NCBI RefSeq assembly: GCF_002776525.5
Contig: NC_045443.1
Coordinates: 42,668,117 to 42,732,116 of the forward strand
DNA from: Piliocolobus tephrosceles
Taxonomy: Eukaryota; Chordata; Mammalia; Primates; Cercopithecidae
Direction of reading: 5' to 3'
DNA length: 64,000 bases
Below the pieces are notes generated by a model, which saw only the letters and a list, made by a program, of their open reading frames with translations, searched no databases and was not told the DNA's origin. The translations under genes and the position numbers were made by a program. How positions within the stretch are numbered: the stretch's first letter is position 1; every line of letters starts with the position of its first letter. This document shows, piece by piece, positions 34,264-46,750 of the stretch.

Positions 34264-34866
34264 GCTATTACTGGGTATATACCCAAAGGATTATAAATCA
34301 TGCTACTATAAAGACACATGCACACGTATGTTTATTGTGGCACTATTCACAATAGCAAAGACTTGGAACCAACCCAAATGTCCATCAATGATAGAATGCA
34401 TTAAGAAAATGTGGCACATATACACCATGGAATACTATGCAGCCATAGAAAAGGATGAGTTCATGTCCTTTGTAGGGACATGGGTGCAGCTGGAAACCAT
34501 CATTCTCAGCAAACTATCGCAAGGACAGAAAACCAAACACCTCATGTTCTCACTCATAGGTGGGAATTGAACAATGAGAACATTTGGACACAGGAAGGGG
34601 AACATCACACACCAGGGCCTGTCATGGGGTGTGGGGAGTGGGGAGTAGGGAGGGATAGCATTAGGAGATATACCTAATGTGAATGATGAGCTAACGGGTG
34701 CAGCACACCAACATGGCACATGTATACATATGTAACAAACCTACATGTTGTACACATTAACCCTAGAACTTAAAGTACAATAAAAAATAAATAAAAATAA
34801 AAAAGTAAAAAAATAACAAACCATACCTAGCTCAAAAAAAAAAAAAAAAAACCCAAAAAACAAAAA
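34264..34866 (+). mobile_element. 5'-truncated L1 with possible 3' transduction
   Basis: Holds the last ~100 codons of L1 ORF2 (stop at 34568-34570) and a 3' UTR of an older L1PA type lacking the 18-bp duplication seen in copy 2. Two A-rich tails (about 34783-34814 and 34835-34866) flank roughly 20 bases of non-L1 DNA (ACAAACCATACCTAGCTC). The TSD is CAAAGAAGTCTCCT (34250-34263) versus CAAAGAAGCCCCCT (34867-34880), two mismatches. Confidence 0.85.
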
Positions 34867-34884
34867 CAAAGAAGCCCCCTAAAA

Positions 34885-35660
34885 GAAGCTACATTTGAAT
34901 TGAATCTTAAAGTATGCCCAGAAGCTTTCTGAATGAAGAACAGAGGAAAAGCATTCCAGAACATAACATACAAAGATAGAGAGGATCGTTGGAAGGATCA
35001 TGACTCCTCCAACACAGCTGAAAACACAAAACACAAGAGGAGTGAGAGATAAGGCTGGAATGAAGGCCAGACTGCACTAAAACATTTTAACTTTTCCTTG
35101 TAAGTGATGACAAGACTTGGGATGACAAATGTGAGCAAGAAAGACATGGTCAGATTTGCACTTTAGAAAGGGCACTTTAGCCAAAGTACAGCTAAGAAGT
35201 TGGAAGGGCAAGAAAATATAGGCATCAGTTAGAATTCATCTGAGAAAATGATGAGGGCTTGAATGTGGCCGTGGCAGTAAAAATAGAGAAGAGATCAATT
35301 CAGGGGCTACTAAAAAGGTAGAATAGACAGAAAAAGACAGTTACCACCTGGATGTGGAGGCTTGGTGAAAAGGAGTTTCCATGGTGACTCACAGTTTCCC
35401 AGTTTGACCACCTAGGTGAACTATGGTGCCATTAACCAAAAATTGGGAAGTGAAAGAAGAGGAGAACTTTTGAAGATATGTTGTCTTTTAGGTCCCCCAA
35501 TCTAAAAGAAAGGATACAGTAATTGACAAACTAAGTCTGCAACTCATGATAGGAGTCAGAGAAGGGAATGAGATTTGGCAATGATCATTCATGGATGATA
35601 GTAACAGTTAGTTGCCCAGGAAACAGAGAAGAGAATGAGGAGAAGGTGGCTGAATGTGGA
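34885..35660 (-). mobile_element. L2 fragment, minus strand
   Basis: Antisense L2: GCATTCCAGAACATAAC near 34953, AGACATGGTCAGATTTGC near 35142 and GAGCCCTGTAGAAG near 35660 keep the order of the L2 complement. Confidence 0.6.
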
Positions 35661-36857
35661 GCCCTGTAGAAGATGCACTATTCATTTCGGTATCAAATTA
35701 TGGATTATTTGGTGTAGATTGCTTTCACTGACTTAATTTTAATAACTTATTCACTCTGGTTAGAGAATTCCATAATTTAATTTTAGTTAAGTGTATGTAT
35801 GCAGTGTTGACACTATTGCTGTTTATAATAACTCAAGGCTAATATTTTAATCTTTTTAAATGTTTTAATTATTTGTATAATGAAAATATAAACAACACGC
35901 TTCACAAGTCATTTTATACCTTTGGCTTAATTAAAAAATAAACATGTAGACAGACAAATTTTGAAGTGACTTCCTCATTGCCTCTTCCTTCCTCTGCTTG
36001 CCTATTGTTTTTATTACTCAAATATTATTACAACTGCACCCTGCTTTTGCGAGAAAGTCACCTGACAAATTGTCATTACCAAGTTCTTAAAGAGTTGCCA
36101 GAACAAAAATCCAAAAAAACAGAGCAAGTTAATGGTTATTAGCATATTCATAAACTGAGACATAAGGTCAAACTCTTTATTTTCATTCCAGAAAGTCATC
36201 TACTTATGTCATTGACCCTGCCTTTTTTTCCTTCTATAGCCAAAAGATTAATTGTTGTGTGATTTGAACAAATTCTCAGAAGAAACATTTATACTTAAAA
36301 AAATAAGAATATCCAGAAGAAAAGGTTTTTTTAAATAGTTAAAAGTATTTGTTAAATTAAGATACTGCAAGGGTTTAGGCAGCTCAGTAGACAACTTCAG
36401 GAGAACAATCTGTTGTCCTTTAACTGCCTCGTAATCTCTAGGGTAAAACCTCTTTCCATTCATTGATATTTGCAATAAAAATTGTGACGGCGTCATGCTG
36501 AAGTAATTTCCTTGCTAATGTAATGGCATTAAGATATTGAAATTATCATTGTCTTTTGTACTGGATGTTTTCAAAGAAGTGCGAAGATAGGGAGAATTTC
36601 CTTAGCATATTATTCATTAAGTGGCACAAATCAGCTCCATGCTAGTTTGGAGAAAAATTGCATGAGAAAATTCAAAATGCATTAAAAAAATTACCTCGGA
36701 CATCGAAAATTAAAACAACATGGGCACAAAAAACAGAAGACAGAGCTGTTTTGTTTATACCACATAGCACCTCCAAAGTCAGCCTGATATTTAGGCAAAG
36801 AAGTGGCCACTCAAATGATGTGAGTCAATTTTATCTCCCTGATTGGAAAAAGGGATG
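35661..36857. other. Unassigned AT-rich sequence
   Basis: No repeat is recognised. A minus frame of 82 codons (36248-36496) has no domain and no good splice donor. Confidence 0.4.
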
Positions 36858-36861
36858 ATGA

Positions 36862-37452
36862 TGATATTGGTGGGCTAGGGGAGGAACGGAAAATGCTGAT
36901 GGGATATCCACCCCAGCTGGTGTCCAGGCTGTTGACACCATCAAGAGAAAGAATTCAAGGATGAGTCAGAAAATAGTGAAAACATGGAAATTTATTGCAA
37001 AGTGAAAAATCCACACTTAAGAAAGGGGAGTGTGGCCGTACTCAAGAGAGTATCACACAATGGAGTTTGGGGCTTCTTCCTTTAGGGCTTCTTTAACCAA
37101 GGGGTGGTATATTTATGAAGATTCCTGGAAAAAGTTGAATATTTCTTGGAATTATGGTGCCATCCATTTTTACACCAAACAGGGGGTTTCCGGAACTGTC
37201 ATGGCACTGGCGGGTTTGTGATTTGTATGTTAATGAGCATATAATGAGGTCCTAAGAGAAACCTAGGTCAAATCCAGCATCATGTAGAGTCTAGTCAGTC
37301 ATAGCCAGGTTGGCTCACACTCTGGTTTTTCAGGGTCTTATCAGCCCCTAGCTTACGCAGGTATTTCAACAGTTTCCTTTTTGCTGGTCATGTGAAACTA
37401 CTGCCTGGAATTTTCTGTTCTCCTGTGACCACCCTGTATTATTCCTATCGCA
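36862..37452 (-). mobile_element. Solo LTR, ERV1-like, minus strand
   Basis: On the minus strand it starts TGCGATAGG and ends CCAATATCA, with GCAATAAATTTCC near 36990 as poly(A) signal. The 4-bp repeat ATGA flanks it (36858-36861, 37453-37456), but the left copy lies in a GATGATGATGA run and could be chance. Confidence 0.6.
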
Positions 37453-37456
37453 ATGA

Positions 37457-37835
37457 GAATGAGACAGTGCTTTTTTCTACTGTGTCATTTCTTGAATCCT
37501 GGCCTACCCTGAGATGAATAAGCAGGGATGAGTGGAAGTCTTTTTCTCCCCTGCTCTGGTAAAGCCTAGATCTTAAGATGTTACTTTGTGAACTGTAAAT
37601 ATAAACACCTCCTCCCCTGTCCTTTTATGCTATTGTCTTCAATAAAACAGAATTTTTCCTCTTAGAAAAATATCAAGGCACAGTTTTTTTTTTAAAATGA
37701 CTTTGACTCCCAGACACATTCCCCAGTCCCTTCAAGTGTGTTTTGTCTCTGCTCTTTGCATACATGTTTCCCTACTTCTCTCACCACATCCCAGCATCCA
37801 GCAGCTCCCCAGTCCCAACACTCATTCTAACTGTT
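37457..37835. other. Unassigned sequence
   Basis: No feature is recognised apart from AATAAAACAG near 37641. Confidence 0.35.
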
Positions 37836-38275
37836 TAGGGCCAACCTGAATGTCATCACCTCTGTGCAGCCTTCCCTTATCCCGTCCCAAACCCCTCACC
37901 CCAAATCAATCAATTAATCTATATAAACTTCTCTGAACATTGTCTGGAATATAAAATATATTATATGAGTATTGGCTGCCATTACTGTCATTGTGTGTGT
38001 TTCTAAAGTACTTTCCACAAACCTTTGCTGTGCATGACTTTCATCTTGTCACTTAGCTTCTTTCATCATTTACTTATTCAAAATTCACCTCACTGAGGTC
38101 TTCCCAGACCAAAATTTCAAAACCCTCCTTTAGATCTCTTTTTCTGATTTTTAAAATCTTTAACATTTCTCACTATGCACATTTTACTGCATTATCTTCT
38201 TTATTGAATATCTCCGTCATCAGAATGAAAGCTCCATGAGGGCAGTAAATAGTTATGCAATGAATGAATGTGTTT
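37836..38275 (+). mobile_element. L2 3' end fragment
   Basis: GTGCAGCCTTCCCTTATCC near 37865, TGAGGTCTTCCCAGACC near 38094 and AAGCTCCATGAGGGCAG near 38228 follow L2 3' order, with an AATGAATGAATG end. Two overlapping L2 copies are possible. Confidence 0.7.
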
Positions 38276-38279
38276 GCAT

Positions 38280-39170
38280 ATGTTTTTACCTACTAAGACT
38301 CTACAACCCCAGAGAACCTAATATACCATATGGCACTCAGTAAACCAGTTGAGTAAGAGGAAGATCTAGAATGCTAAGGCCATTCCAAAGAATGGCACAT
38401 TTGAAAGGGTGCCTCAGTGTGAAACACTCAATTGGTTGCATAATGAAGACAATGAGTATTAGAAGGAAAGGAAAAAATCCCTAACATGAACGTAATAACT
38501 TACGTCCTTTTCTAGACTACAGTGCCTAAGGACATCTCTGGGTCCTAGGCACATTGTTTATATTTAGTGATAATTTATAAAGATTACTGATACATAGTAT
38601 TTGGCAAAGAAAGATCAAAAGTGACATATAAACTATTTGCTTATGAAGGATAAATTTAAGGTAAGTTAAAAAAAAAACTCTCATGTTGCCATATTGTATG
38701 ATGGGTATGGTTTGCAAAAAGCAAAATCCAGGGCCATTTTCCTCATTATACTAAATGGTGCTTCTATATTGAAGTCAACTCCAAAGTTATACCATAAAAT
38801 ATTGTGAAAATGTCATAGGTAATTAGTGCAAGGTAGTTTTTAAATAGGGAATCATTACTTTTGAATGTCCATGGAACTTAACATTTTCTTACTTAATTTT
38901 TATCAAGAGATTTCAGGGAGTTTGGAACGTCTCACAAAATAGCTACTGAACAGGAATATGGAGAGAAGCAAAGTTTGTTAACTGGAATAAAATAAACCTA
39001 CTTGGAACTTAGAACTCACAATTCAAGCTCACTTACAAGGTGTCTGCCATGCCCTGCTCATGGAGTGTACATTCCTGGTCAGGAATGTTATGTCCTAAAT
39101 AATTCTGTCTTGGATGACACAGAAACTGATGAAAAAAGATAACCCAATGGCTACATCAGACCAAATATTC
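38280..39170. other. Unassigned sequence
   Basis: No gene or repeat is recognised. Confidence 0.4.
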
Positions 39171-39174
39171 TATC

Positions 39175-39400
39175 ACACAGATCAGAAAGAAGTTTTGACT
39201 CTAATCCCACTTAGTGGCTGTGTGAACTCAAGTAAGTAACTTAACCCCACTGATCTTCCATTGCCTCATTTCAAAGTGAGAATAGCACATTAGCACTGCC
39301 TTACCCAGTTGTTGTGAGGAGCTAATAAAATAGTGTGTGTAAAAACATGTGGTAAACTCTTAAGTGCTATACAAATGTGATGTACCATTTTTGTTCTTTA
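39175..39400 (+). mobile_element. MIR, plus strand
   Basis: MIR core: CACTTAGTGGCTGTGTGAAC, AAGTAACTTAACCCC and CAGTTGTTGTGAGGAGC in order. Confidence 0.8.
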
Positions 39401-39980
39401 GAGGTCTTTTGACACCTAATCTTTGCCTCCATAAATGACCTCTGTGTTTTCAAGCTTGCTTTTGTCTGATCTTACACTGGCTCAGAATTTAATTTCTTAC
39501 CTAGTGAAGTTATCTCTTCAGACCTTCCCTCTGCCCAGCTCTTTCTTGGACTGCTAGAACCTAATTACTTCTGTGGCTTCTGTTTGACTCAGCATTCAAT
39601 GGTATGGTTACGCTGAACCTGCCATGTAAGTACTGTGAACATAAAACTAAGGGCTTATCCCCCTGTCTACTGTAATCCATTTGAGTAATATGCAATATTT
39701 GAGTGTAGAAGACAAGATGGCATGAAATTTCACTTCTCTTTCAGAGAACAAAACCAATTCCTTATCTTTAAGAAGGTTTACTTGAAAAGACTTTCAGTTT
39801 CTCTTCATAAAATAACGTAGAAACCATTATTCTTTCTGTTTGCCTCTCACCTCAGCACTGGGCTGAATGTATTTATAAACTAAAACTAGAAAGAATTCTT
39901 GGTTTGCAAAAGACTTTAGCAGAAAACCAGAGCTGATGGCTAATACTAGCAGAAGCAGGGTCTATGTACTGGTTTCCCCT
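39401..39980. other. Unassigned sequence
   Basis: No feature is recognised. Confidence 0.35.
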
Positions 39981-39984
39981 TCAT

Positions 39985-40205
39985 TAAATAATAGCAGCAT
40001 CCAGCAGATACAGCATCTACTAAGTGCCTGAGTTTTCACATCTATTAATTCATTTACTTTTCACAACTATTATTAGCTCCATCTTACTGATGAGGAAAAT
40101 AATTGACATAAGGTCAAACAGCTAGTAAGTGGAAGTGCTGGGATTTAAACTCAGGCCATTTGGTTCTAGAATAAGGTCATATTCCTAACTCTATGTTATA
40201 TTGCT
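39985..40205 (-). mobile_element. MIR, minus strand
   Basis: Antisense MIR: TCTACTAAGTGCCTGAG, TTACTGATGAGGAAAAT, AGCTAGTAAGTGGAAGTGC. Confidence 0.8.
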
Positions 40206-40234
40206 AATAATAATGATGATTATGATACTGATAA

Positions 40235-40785
40235 CAAAAAATGTATTATTTCTTGTTGCATAACAAATTACCCTGAAATGTAGTGGCTTGAAATAACAAA
40301 ATCACAGTTTCTGTGAGTCAGGAATTTGGACATAATTTAGCTAGGTACTCTGCTTCAGAGTCTTTCACAAGCTGCAATCAATGTGTCCTGTGGGGCTGTA
40401 GTCATTCCAAGGCTCCACTGGGAAAGGATACATTTCCATGCTCACCCACATGGTTATTGTTAGAATTCGGTTCCTTGCAGGCTGTTGGACAGAAACCATC
40501 CCTAATTCTGTGCCAGGTGGGCCTCTCAAACACGGTAGTTTGCAAAGTGTGAAAGCTGCGAAGGATATAGAGTCCAGCAAAATACAAGCGACTGTCTACT
40601 GTTAATAGACATTAGTATTTCCATCACTTTTGTCATACTCTTTTTATTAAGAGCAAACAACTAAGCCCACACTCAACTGGAAGGGATTACACTAGGGTAT
40701 GAACACCAGGAAGTAAGAATCATTGGGAGTCATTTCGGAAGCTGCCTACCTTCATAATAATTAACACTCTATAAATATAATATGA
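40235..40785. mobile_element. Ancient mammalian interspersed repeat, family not assigned
   Basis: Begins TTGTTGCATAACAAATTACCC with a GTGGCTTGAAATAAC phrase and CCACACTCAACTGG near 40667. I know this as a common old repeat but cannot name the family with confidence. Confidence 0.6.
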
Positions 40786-40794
40786 AAATAACAT

Positions 40795-40930
40795 TTATTG
40801 AGAGTTTACTATGTGCCAGGCAATAGTCCAAGCATTTCACATATATTAATTCACATAATCCTCACAAAAAACCTGATACATGAATTAGTAAAGGGAAGTG
40901 CCATGATTACACTTAGAGGTGGGGAAATTA
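40795..40930 (-). mobile_element. MIR fragment, minus strand
   Basis: GTTTACTATGTGCCAGGC, TTAATTCACATAATCCTCAC. Confidence 0.75.
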
Positions 40931-41178
40931 ATACCATTTTTCTGTATTCCAACAGATAAAGCATGTCTTAGAATGCTTCAAAATGATTGCCACAAACTGA
41001 ATCTACCCCAACCACATCCTCTTTCATAACCATTTGTCTTATTCACAGAACAGGCTTTTTCTAGCTGATGGCAAACAGTAATTTCCCAAAGTAACTCCCC
41101 TCTGGTTCTACTAGTCCTGGGGGTAGGGAAGAAGTATTCTTTAAAAAAAAAAAAAAAAAACTGTCTTTCATGAACTTT

Positions 41179-41472
41179 CTTTTTTTTTTTTTTTTTTTTT
41201 TGAGACAGGGTCTCACTCTGTCACCCAGGCTGGAGTGCAGTAGTGCAATCGCAGCCATGACCTCCCAGGCTCAAGCAATCCTCCCACCTCAACTTCCCAA
41301 GTGGCTGGGACCACAGGCATGTGCCACCATGCCCAGATAATTTTTGATTTTGTTGTAGCGAGAGGGTGTCACTATGTTACCTAGGCTGGTCTGAAACACC
41401 TGGGTTCAAGCAATCCTATGCCTCAGTCTCCCAAAGTGATGTGATTACAGGTGTGAGCCACTGCACTTGGCC
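41179..41472 (-). mobile_element. Alu, minus strand
   Basis: Poly-T then antisense Alu ending CACTTGGCC. A separate poly-A of 18 bases lies at 41143-41160. Confidence 0.92.
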
Positions 41473-41474
41473 AA

Positions 41475-42025
41475 ATATTCTAATTTTTACAAATGAATGT
41501 ATCTTTACTGTAATTCCAATTTTAAATAGAAACTGCTAATAAGAATCATCTTTTCTGTATGAAAAGCTACCAAGGATACAAAATATCCAAATAAATTCCA
41601 GTTTTGATCTAATTCTAGTTTTTTTTACATCCTGCTTCTCTTCAAAAAGTTGTTGAGATGGCTGGCTCCCAGTTGGTCAACTACAAAGAAGGATAAGAGA
41701 GAATAAGCACATCCCTCTGAAAGATTCTAGGCTCTATGGAATTGGATGGAGGTGGGTACTGGCACATTGATCAGACTGTCTCTCCACTCTTGCCCTCCAA
41801 ATAGAGGCCCAGGGAAAAGGTGGAATCACTTAGGACAGGAGAGGCTGGAAGTTCTCTTCTCTATTTTTAATAGGGACTAAAGGAGTTGCTTATTAGGAGA
41901 GCTGTGTGGAAGACATCCCAGATTCCTAGGCTGCCGGGTGTGTGTCTATTTTCAAGCCTCTTATATCTGCAATGACACATCCTTTAAATATCTAGAAGCC
42001 AGTTCCTGGTCAAGTTAAAAATATA
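41475..42025. other. Unassigned sequence
   Basis: No feature is recognised. Confidence 0.35.
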
Positions 42026-42029
42026 AACA

Positions 42030-42700
42030 AATGAATATAGATTCAAAATTCTAAATAAAATATGAACAAATGAAATTCAATAATTTATTATTAAAAGAAT
42101 AATTTACAAAAGAGTTAATTCAATCCTATAGGAAGGATTATTTAATAACACATTAGTAAAATTCATCACATCAATCGGTCAAGAAAGTAATATCTTCATA
42201 GAAGGCAAAAAGCACTTGCTAGAATTTGGCAACTATTCATAATTAAAGAAATAAATGTCTCAGTAAACTGAAGATAGAAGCCCACTTTGTCATGACAAGT
42301 AATATTTATATGGACTAACATATTTAACAATGAAACACTAGAAGAATTCCCAATGGTCAGAATTAAGACAAGGATGTTACTGATTTATTGCATTTTTTAA
42401 ACACAAAAATTGAAACAATCTAAATGTTCTGCAATTAACTATTAAATAAGTTACAATACAGTCATAATATGGAATACTAGATAGCCACTATAATCATATG
42501 GTACATGAGTATACATAGGCATATTTGAGATCTACACACAAACAACATATAGGTATATATAATGTATATAGATAATATATGTTTGCAAATACGAAATATA
42601 TGCGAATGTAATTGTGCATTGAAAAGGTTCTGAAAAGAAATACAAGCTGTAAACAGGGCTTCCTTTAGAAGAATAGTATTGGTAGAATTAAAAAACTAGA
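42030..42700 (+). mobile_element. Old L1M ORF2/3' fragments, plus strand
   Basis: Decayed ORF2 pieces: GAATTCCCAATGGTCAGAATTAAG near 42344 leading to GACAAGGATG, and TAATATGGAATACTAGATAGCC near 42466, in sense order with internal deletions. Confidence 0.65.
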
Positions 42701-42775
42701 ATGGAAAGATCTTTTGTACAAGTATTCTGTGTTGTTCAAGTGTTTTTGGAACAAGGAAATATTAGATATGCAGTA

Positions 42776-43089
42776 TTTATTTATTTATTTATTTATTTAT
42801 TTATTTGAGACAGAATCTCACTCTGTCACCCAGGCTGGAGTGCAGTGGTGTGATCTTTGCTCACTGCAACCTCCACCTCCCAGGCTCAAGCGATTCTCCT
42901 GCCTCAGCCTCCCAAGTAGCTGGGATTACAGGCGCCCACCACCATGCCCAGCTAATTTTTGTATTTTCAGTAGAGATGCGGTTTCACCATGTTGGCCACG
43001 CTTATTTCGAACTCCTGACCTCATATGATCCACCTGCCTTGGCTTCCCAAATTGCTGGGATTATAGGCGTGAGCCACTGCACCTGCCCA
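42776..43089 (-). mobile_element. Alu, minus strand, (TTTA)n tail
   Basis: AluS-like with seven TTTA units replacing the poly-T tail (42776-42806). Confidence 0.94.
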
Positions 43090-43183
43090 TGTATACAATA
43101 CTTAAACCAACTCTAAAAAAACCAGTCAAAGAATATTGATGGTGAAGAAATAATGATATTACCAATAAAAAAAACAAGTTCAA

Positions 43184-43493
43184 GGCCAGGCGTGGTGGCT
43201 CACACCTGTAATCCCAGCACTTTAGGAGGCCAAGACATGTGGATCACGAGGTCAGGAGTTCGAGACCAGCCTGGCCAACATGGTGAAACCCTGTGTCAAC
43301 TAAAAATATAAAAACTAGCTGGGTATGGTGGTGCGTGCCTGTAGTCCCAGCTACTCAGGAGGCTGAGGCAGAAGAATCGATTGAACCTGCGAGCCAGAGG
43401 TTTCAGTGAGCTGAGATCGTGCCACTACACTCCAGCCTAGGCGACAAAGCGAGACTTTGTTTCAAAAACAAAAAACAAAAAAATCAAAAAAAC
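43184..43493 (+). mobile_element. Alu, plus strand
   Basis: AluS-like; AAAAAACAAGTT at ~43170 and ~43502 is the likely TSD. Confidence 0.93.
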
Positions 43494-43566
43494 CCCACAA
43501 AAAAACAAGTTTTATAATACAATATGTATTAATACATCAAAAATTATCTAAAGGATATACCATCAT

Positions 43567-43862
43567 TTTTTTTTTTTTTCTTTTTAGAGACAAGGTCTCA
43601 CTCTGTGGCCCAAGCTGAAGTGTAGTGGCATGATCATAGTTTACTGTAGCCTCAAACTCCTGGGCTCAAGTGATCCTCCCACTTTAGCCTCCTGAATAGC
43701 TAGCATTACAGTCATGCACCACCACACCTGGCTAATTTTTAAATTTTTTGTAGAGATAGGGTCTCACTATGTTGCCCAGGCTGGTCTTGAACTCCTGGCC
43801 TCAAGCAATCCTCCTGCCTTGGTCAGCCAAAGTGATAAAGTATGAGCCACATGCCTGGCCAT
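43567..43862 (-). mobile_element. Alu, AluJ-like, minus strand
   Basis: Poly-T then divergent antisense Alu ending CATGCCTGGCC. Confidence 0.92.
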
Positions 43863-44195
43863 ACCTCCAAATTTGACTTTGGTTGTTACACTTATACAAT
43901 AGACTGATTTTTTGATAACTTTTAAAATTTTGCTCTATGTGTTTTCCAAGTTCTCCGTTAATCACATATTTCTTTTGCAGGTAGGGGAATGATTAGCAAA
44001 GAAAACTATAGTGATACTTAAATTACAAATCACACTAAACAATGATTACAGAGTTTACAGAAAAATGTGTTTGTCTTAATCTGGTTTCTAAAAGGGTCAC
44101 GATGCCTTCTAACTGCCTCAATCTTATAAAACTATTGGGAAAGCTAAATGCTTCCATTTTCTTGCTCAGCCAGCTTCCTTTTCTGGACTTGCTTA
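43863..44195. other. Unassigned sequence
   Basis: No feature is recognised. Confidence 0.35.
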
Positions 44196-44199
44196 ATTT

Positions 44200-44720
44200 G
44201 TGCATTTCTCTGAGCTTCAAAATCTTGGAGTTATTCTTCATTCCTTTCTCTGTTTTCTGTATGGAGTCACTCACTGACATCTCTCGCTAATCCTTCCTTT
44301 ATCTGTCACACAATTCTTTTCCATTCTAATTCCATATCCCTCCTGGTCTAGGCCATGATCAGCTCACATCTGAACCATGGAGACATCCCACTCTGTCTTC
44401 CTGCCTGCCAAGACTGTCCCTCTATCTACACATCTCCCATCTTCACCTCACATCCTTCAGGTGATACCTCTAGGCCCCCTTTAGAACATTCAACTGCTCT
44501 CTTCCTTGTTCCTCTCACCTGCTGCATTCCCAGTTCCACGCCTATGCTCTTGACATTGCTCCTTGCAAAAATATCCAAGTTCTACTCCTCTTTCCCACTT
44601 AACCAACCCCACCTCCACATGTTATGGTCTCTTCTTCATCACTTTGTATATCCAATCATTCTTCCAGTACATATTTCAAACTATGTACTATATACCAGAT
44701 ACTAGACTAGGCACAGGGAA
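44200..44720 (+). mobile_element. L2-like fragment, plus strand
   Basis: C/T-rich L2 ORF2-type text (CTCTCTGTTTTCTGTATGG, CTTCCTGCCTGCC, CCTCCACATG). The 116-codon frame within it is not a gene. Confidence 0.5.
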
Positions 44721-44924
44721 TACTGTGCTTAATTTGGGCACTGGCCTTCTTTGTTATTTTCCAAATTAGTGATGGACCACAATCAAAGGATTATGAAACT
44801 CAAGTTCAGAACATTATCTGCCTCAACAATAGTTTATCACATCCTCCAATGACCACAGAATCCTTTAAGAGCTCCTCGTCTCTCTGCTTCCCTCTGACTT
44901 AGTCTCAAGAAATCTTTCTTGTAT

Positions 44925-46045
44925 TCAACAGTTAATATGTGCCTTGTGTACAAGGCTTTATGCTAGATGCTAGAAATGGAGAGGTGAATAAAATCTGCTT
45001 CTTAACAGAGAGCTCCAAGATTAACAAGGATGGAAGACAGGAAAAGATATACAATAGTGAGTAAAAGGTACTCTGATAGAAATGTACAGATTCAACTGGA
45101 GAATTCTACTTGGGAAGAGCAAGGAATGCTTCACAGATGAGGTAATGCTTGAGCTGATAAGAGGTAGAAAAGGTGGGGACAGTATTTTAAGCAGCTTGAA
45201 AATAGTATTGCAAAGGCATAAGGCATTAAATGGCACAGCTTGTCAGGAAGCCACAAGTACTTCAGTATGACCCGAGCACATGAGGCTGGAGAGTTGGGCT
45301 GGGGCCAGATCGTTTTTTCCCTTGTTTTGCATTTGAGGGAATGAGTAAACGCTGAAGAATTTTAAGCAATGAAGTAATATGATTATATTTATATTTCAAA
45401 AAGTGCCTCTGGTGGCTATATGGAAAATAGTTAGGGAGTGTGAGGGATGGGGCCCGGCTTAGGCAAAAAGTCAAAAGACAGAAGTCTGTTGTTAAAATCC
45501 AAGGAAGTTACGTGAACCAGGCAAGTAATGAAGTAGAGGAGTGGTGGCTAAGGTGAAGAGAAGGAAAGAGTTTGGAGAGCTATCAGATAGGTAAAATCAA
45601 CAGGACTGATCTACTATTGGGTTTTAGAAGTTGAGGAAGAGGTAAACAAGGACCTCTGAGTTTCTGGCTTGGGTTATACATTTTCTAAGCCAAAACTACA
45701 GGCATTGTGTACTAAAGGAGCAGGGTGAGCAGGGTATATAATAATTTTAAGTTGCCTGTTTTAGGTATTGAGGTAGAAGTTCTTGGAGACTGTTAGATAC
45801 ACATGTCTCAAGTTCAGGATTTTGTTTGGGTTAGAATTAGAGATTTGGGAGTCAGAATACAGATAGGAGGTCAAAACCATGAGAATGGTAATAGCACCCA
45901 AAAGAAATGTAAATGATGAGAATGGGTGGGAAGGACAGAGCCTTGGGGTATACCAACCATTATGGGGTCAGAGTAAGAGAAACAAGGAAAGGACCCCAAG
46001 AAGAAATGATCAGTGAGGCAGAAGGACAGCCAGGATAGGCTATTG
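44925..46045 (-). mobile_element. L2 fragment, minus strand
   Basis: Long antisense L2: GTGCCTTGTGTACAAGGC near 44940, GGGCTGGGGCCAGATCG near 45296, AGCAATGAAGTAATATGATT near 45366, TTGGGAGTCAGAATAC near 45846, GAGCCTTGGGGTATACC near 45939. Confidence 0.7.
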
Positions 46046-46104
46046 CATGAGTTTCCAATTACCACTGTAAAAAATTATCAAACATTGTGTAGTTTAAAAC
46101 AATG

Positions 46105-46440
46105 CTGGCTGGGCACAGTGGCTCGCACCTATAATCCCAGCACTTCGGGAAGCAGAGGCAGGAAGATCACTTGAGCTCAGGAGTTTGACACCAGCCTGGG
46201 CAACATGGCCAGACCATTTCTCTACTAAAAACAAAACACAGAAAAGAAAAAAAAATTAGCCAGGCATGGTGGTGCACACCTGTAGTCCTAGAAGGCTAAG
46301 ATGGGAGAATCACTTGAGCCCAGGAGGTCAAGGCTGCAGTGAGCCAAGATCGCACCACTGCACTCCAGCCTGGGTGACAGAGCGAAACACTGTCTCAAAA
46401 AAGAAAAAAGAAAAGAAAAGAAAAATAAATAAATAAAACA
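46105..46440 (+). mobile_element. Alu, plus strand
   Basis: Left flank TTTAAAACAATGC matches ATAAAACAATGC after the tail. The A-tail contains GAAAA and AATA units. Confidence 0.92.
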
Positions 46441-46452
46441 ATAAAACAATGC

Positions 46453-46750
46453 AGTGCCAGTTGTGATAGCTGATGCCTGTAATCCCAACACTTTATGGGG
46501 CTGAGGCAGGAGGATTGCTAGAACTCAGGAGTTTGAGACCAGCATGGACAACATGGTGAGACCCCCATCTCTACAAAACAAAAAAATAGCCAGATGTCGT
46601 GGCACATGCCTATGGTCCCAGCTACTAAGGAGGTTGAGGCAGGAGGATCACTTGAGCCCAGGAGTTTGAGGCTGCAGTGAGCTATGATGACACCATTGCA
46701 CTCCAGCCTGGGTGACAGAGCTAGACTCTATTTCAAAAAATTAAAAACAA
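46453..46750 (+). mobile_element. Alu, AluJ-like, plus strand
   Basis: Lies head-to-tail after the preceding Alu, with diverged left head and short A-rich tail then (CA)n. Confidence 0.9.

Noticed and set aside
34208..34570. 120-codon frame fusing flank sequence to L1 ORF2
   Set aside because: The first part is flank read-through and the rest is the C-terminal end of a truncated L1; not a host gene.
36248..36496. 82-codon minus-strand frame with an upstream TTACTTCAG
   Set aside because: The acceptor has a poor pyrimidine tract, no good donor follows and no domain is visible; chance in AT-rich DNA is more likely.
44355..44705. 116-codon plus-strand frame
   Set aside because: It lies in an L2-like fragment; the frame is by chance.
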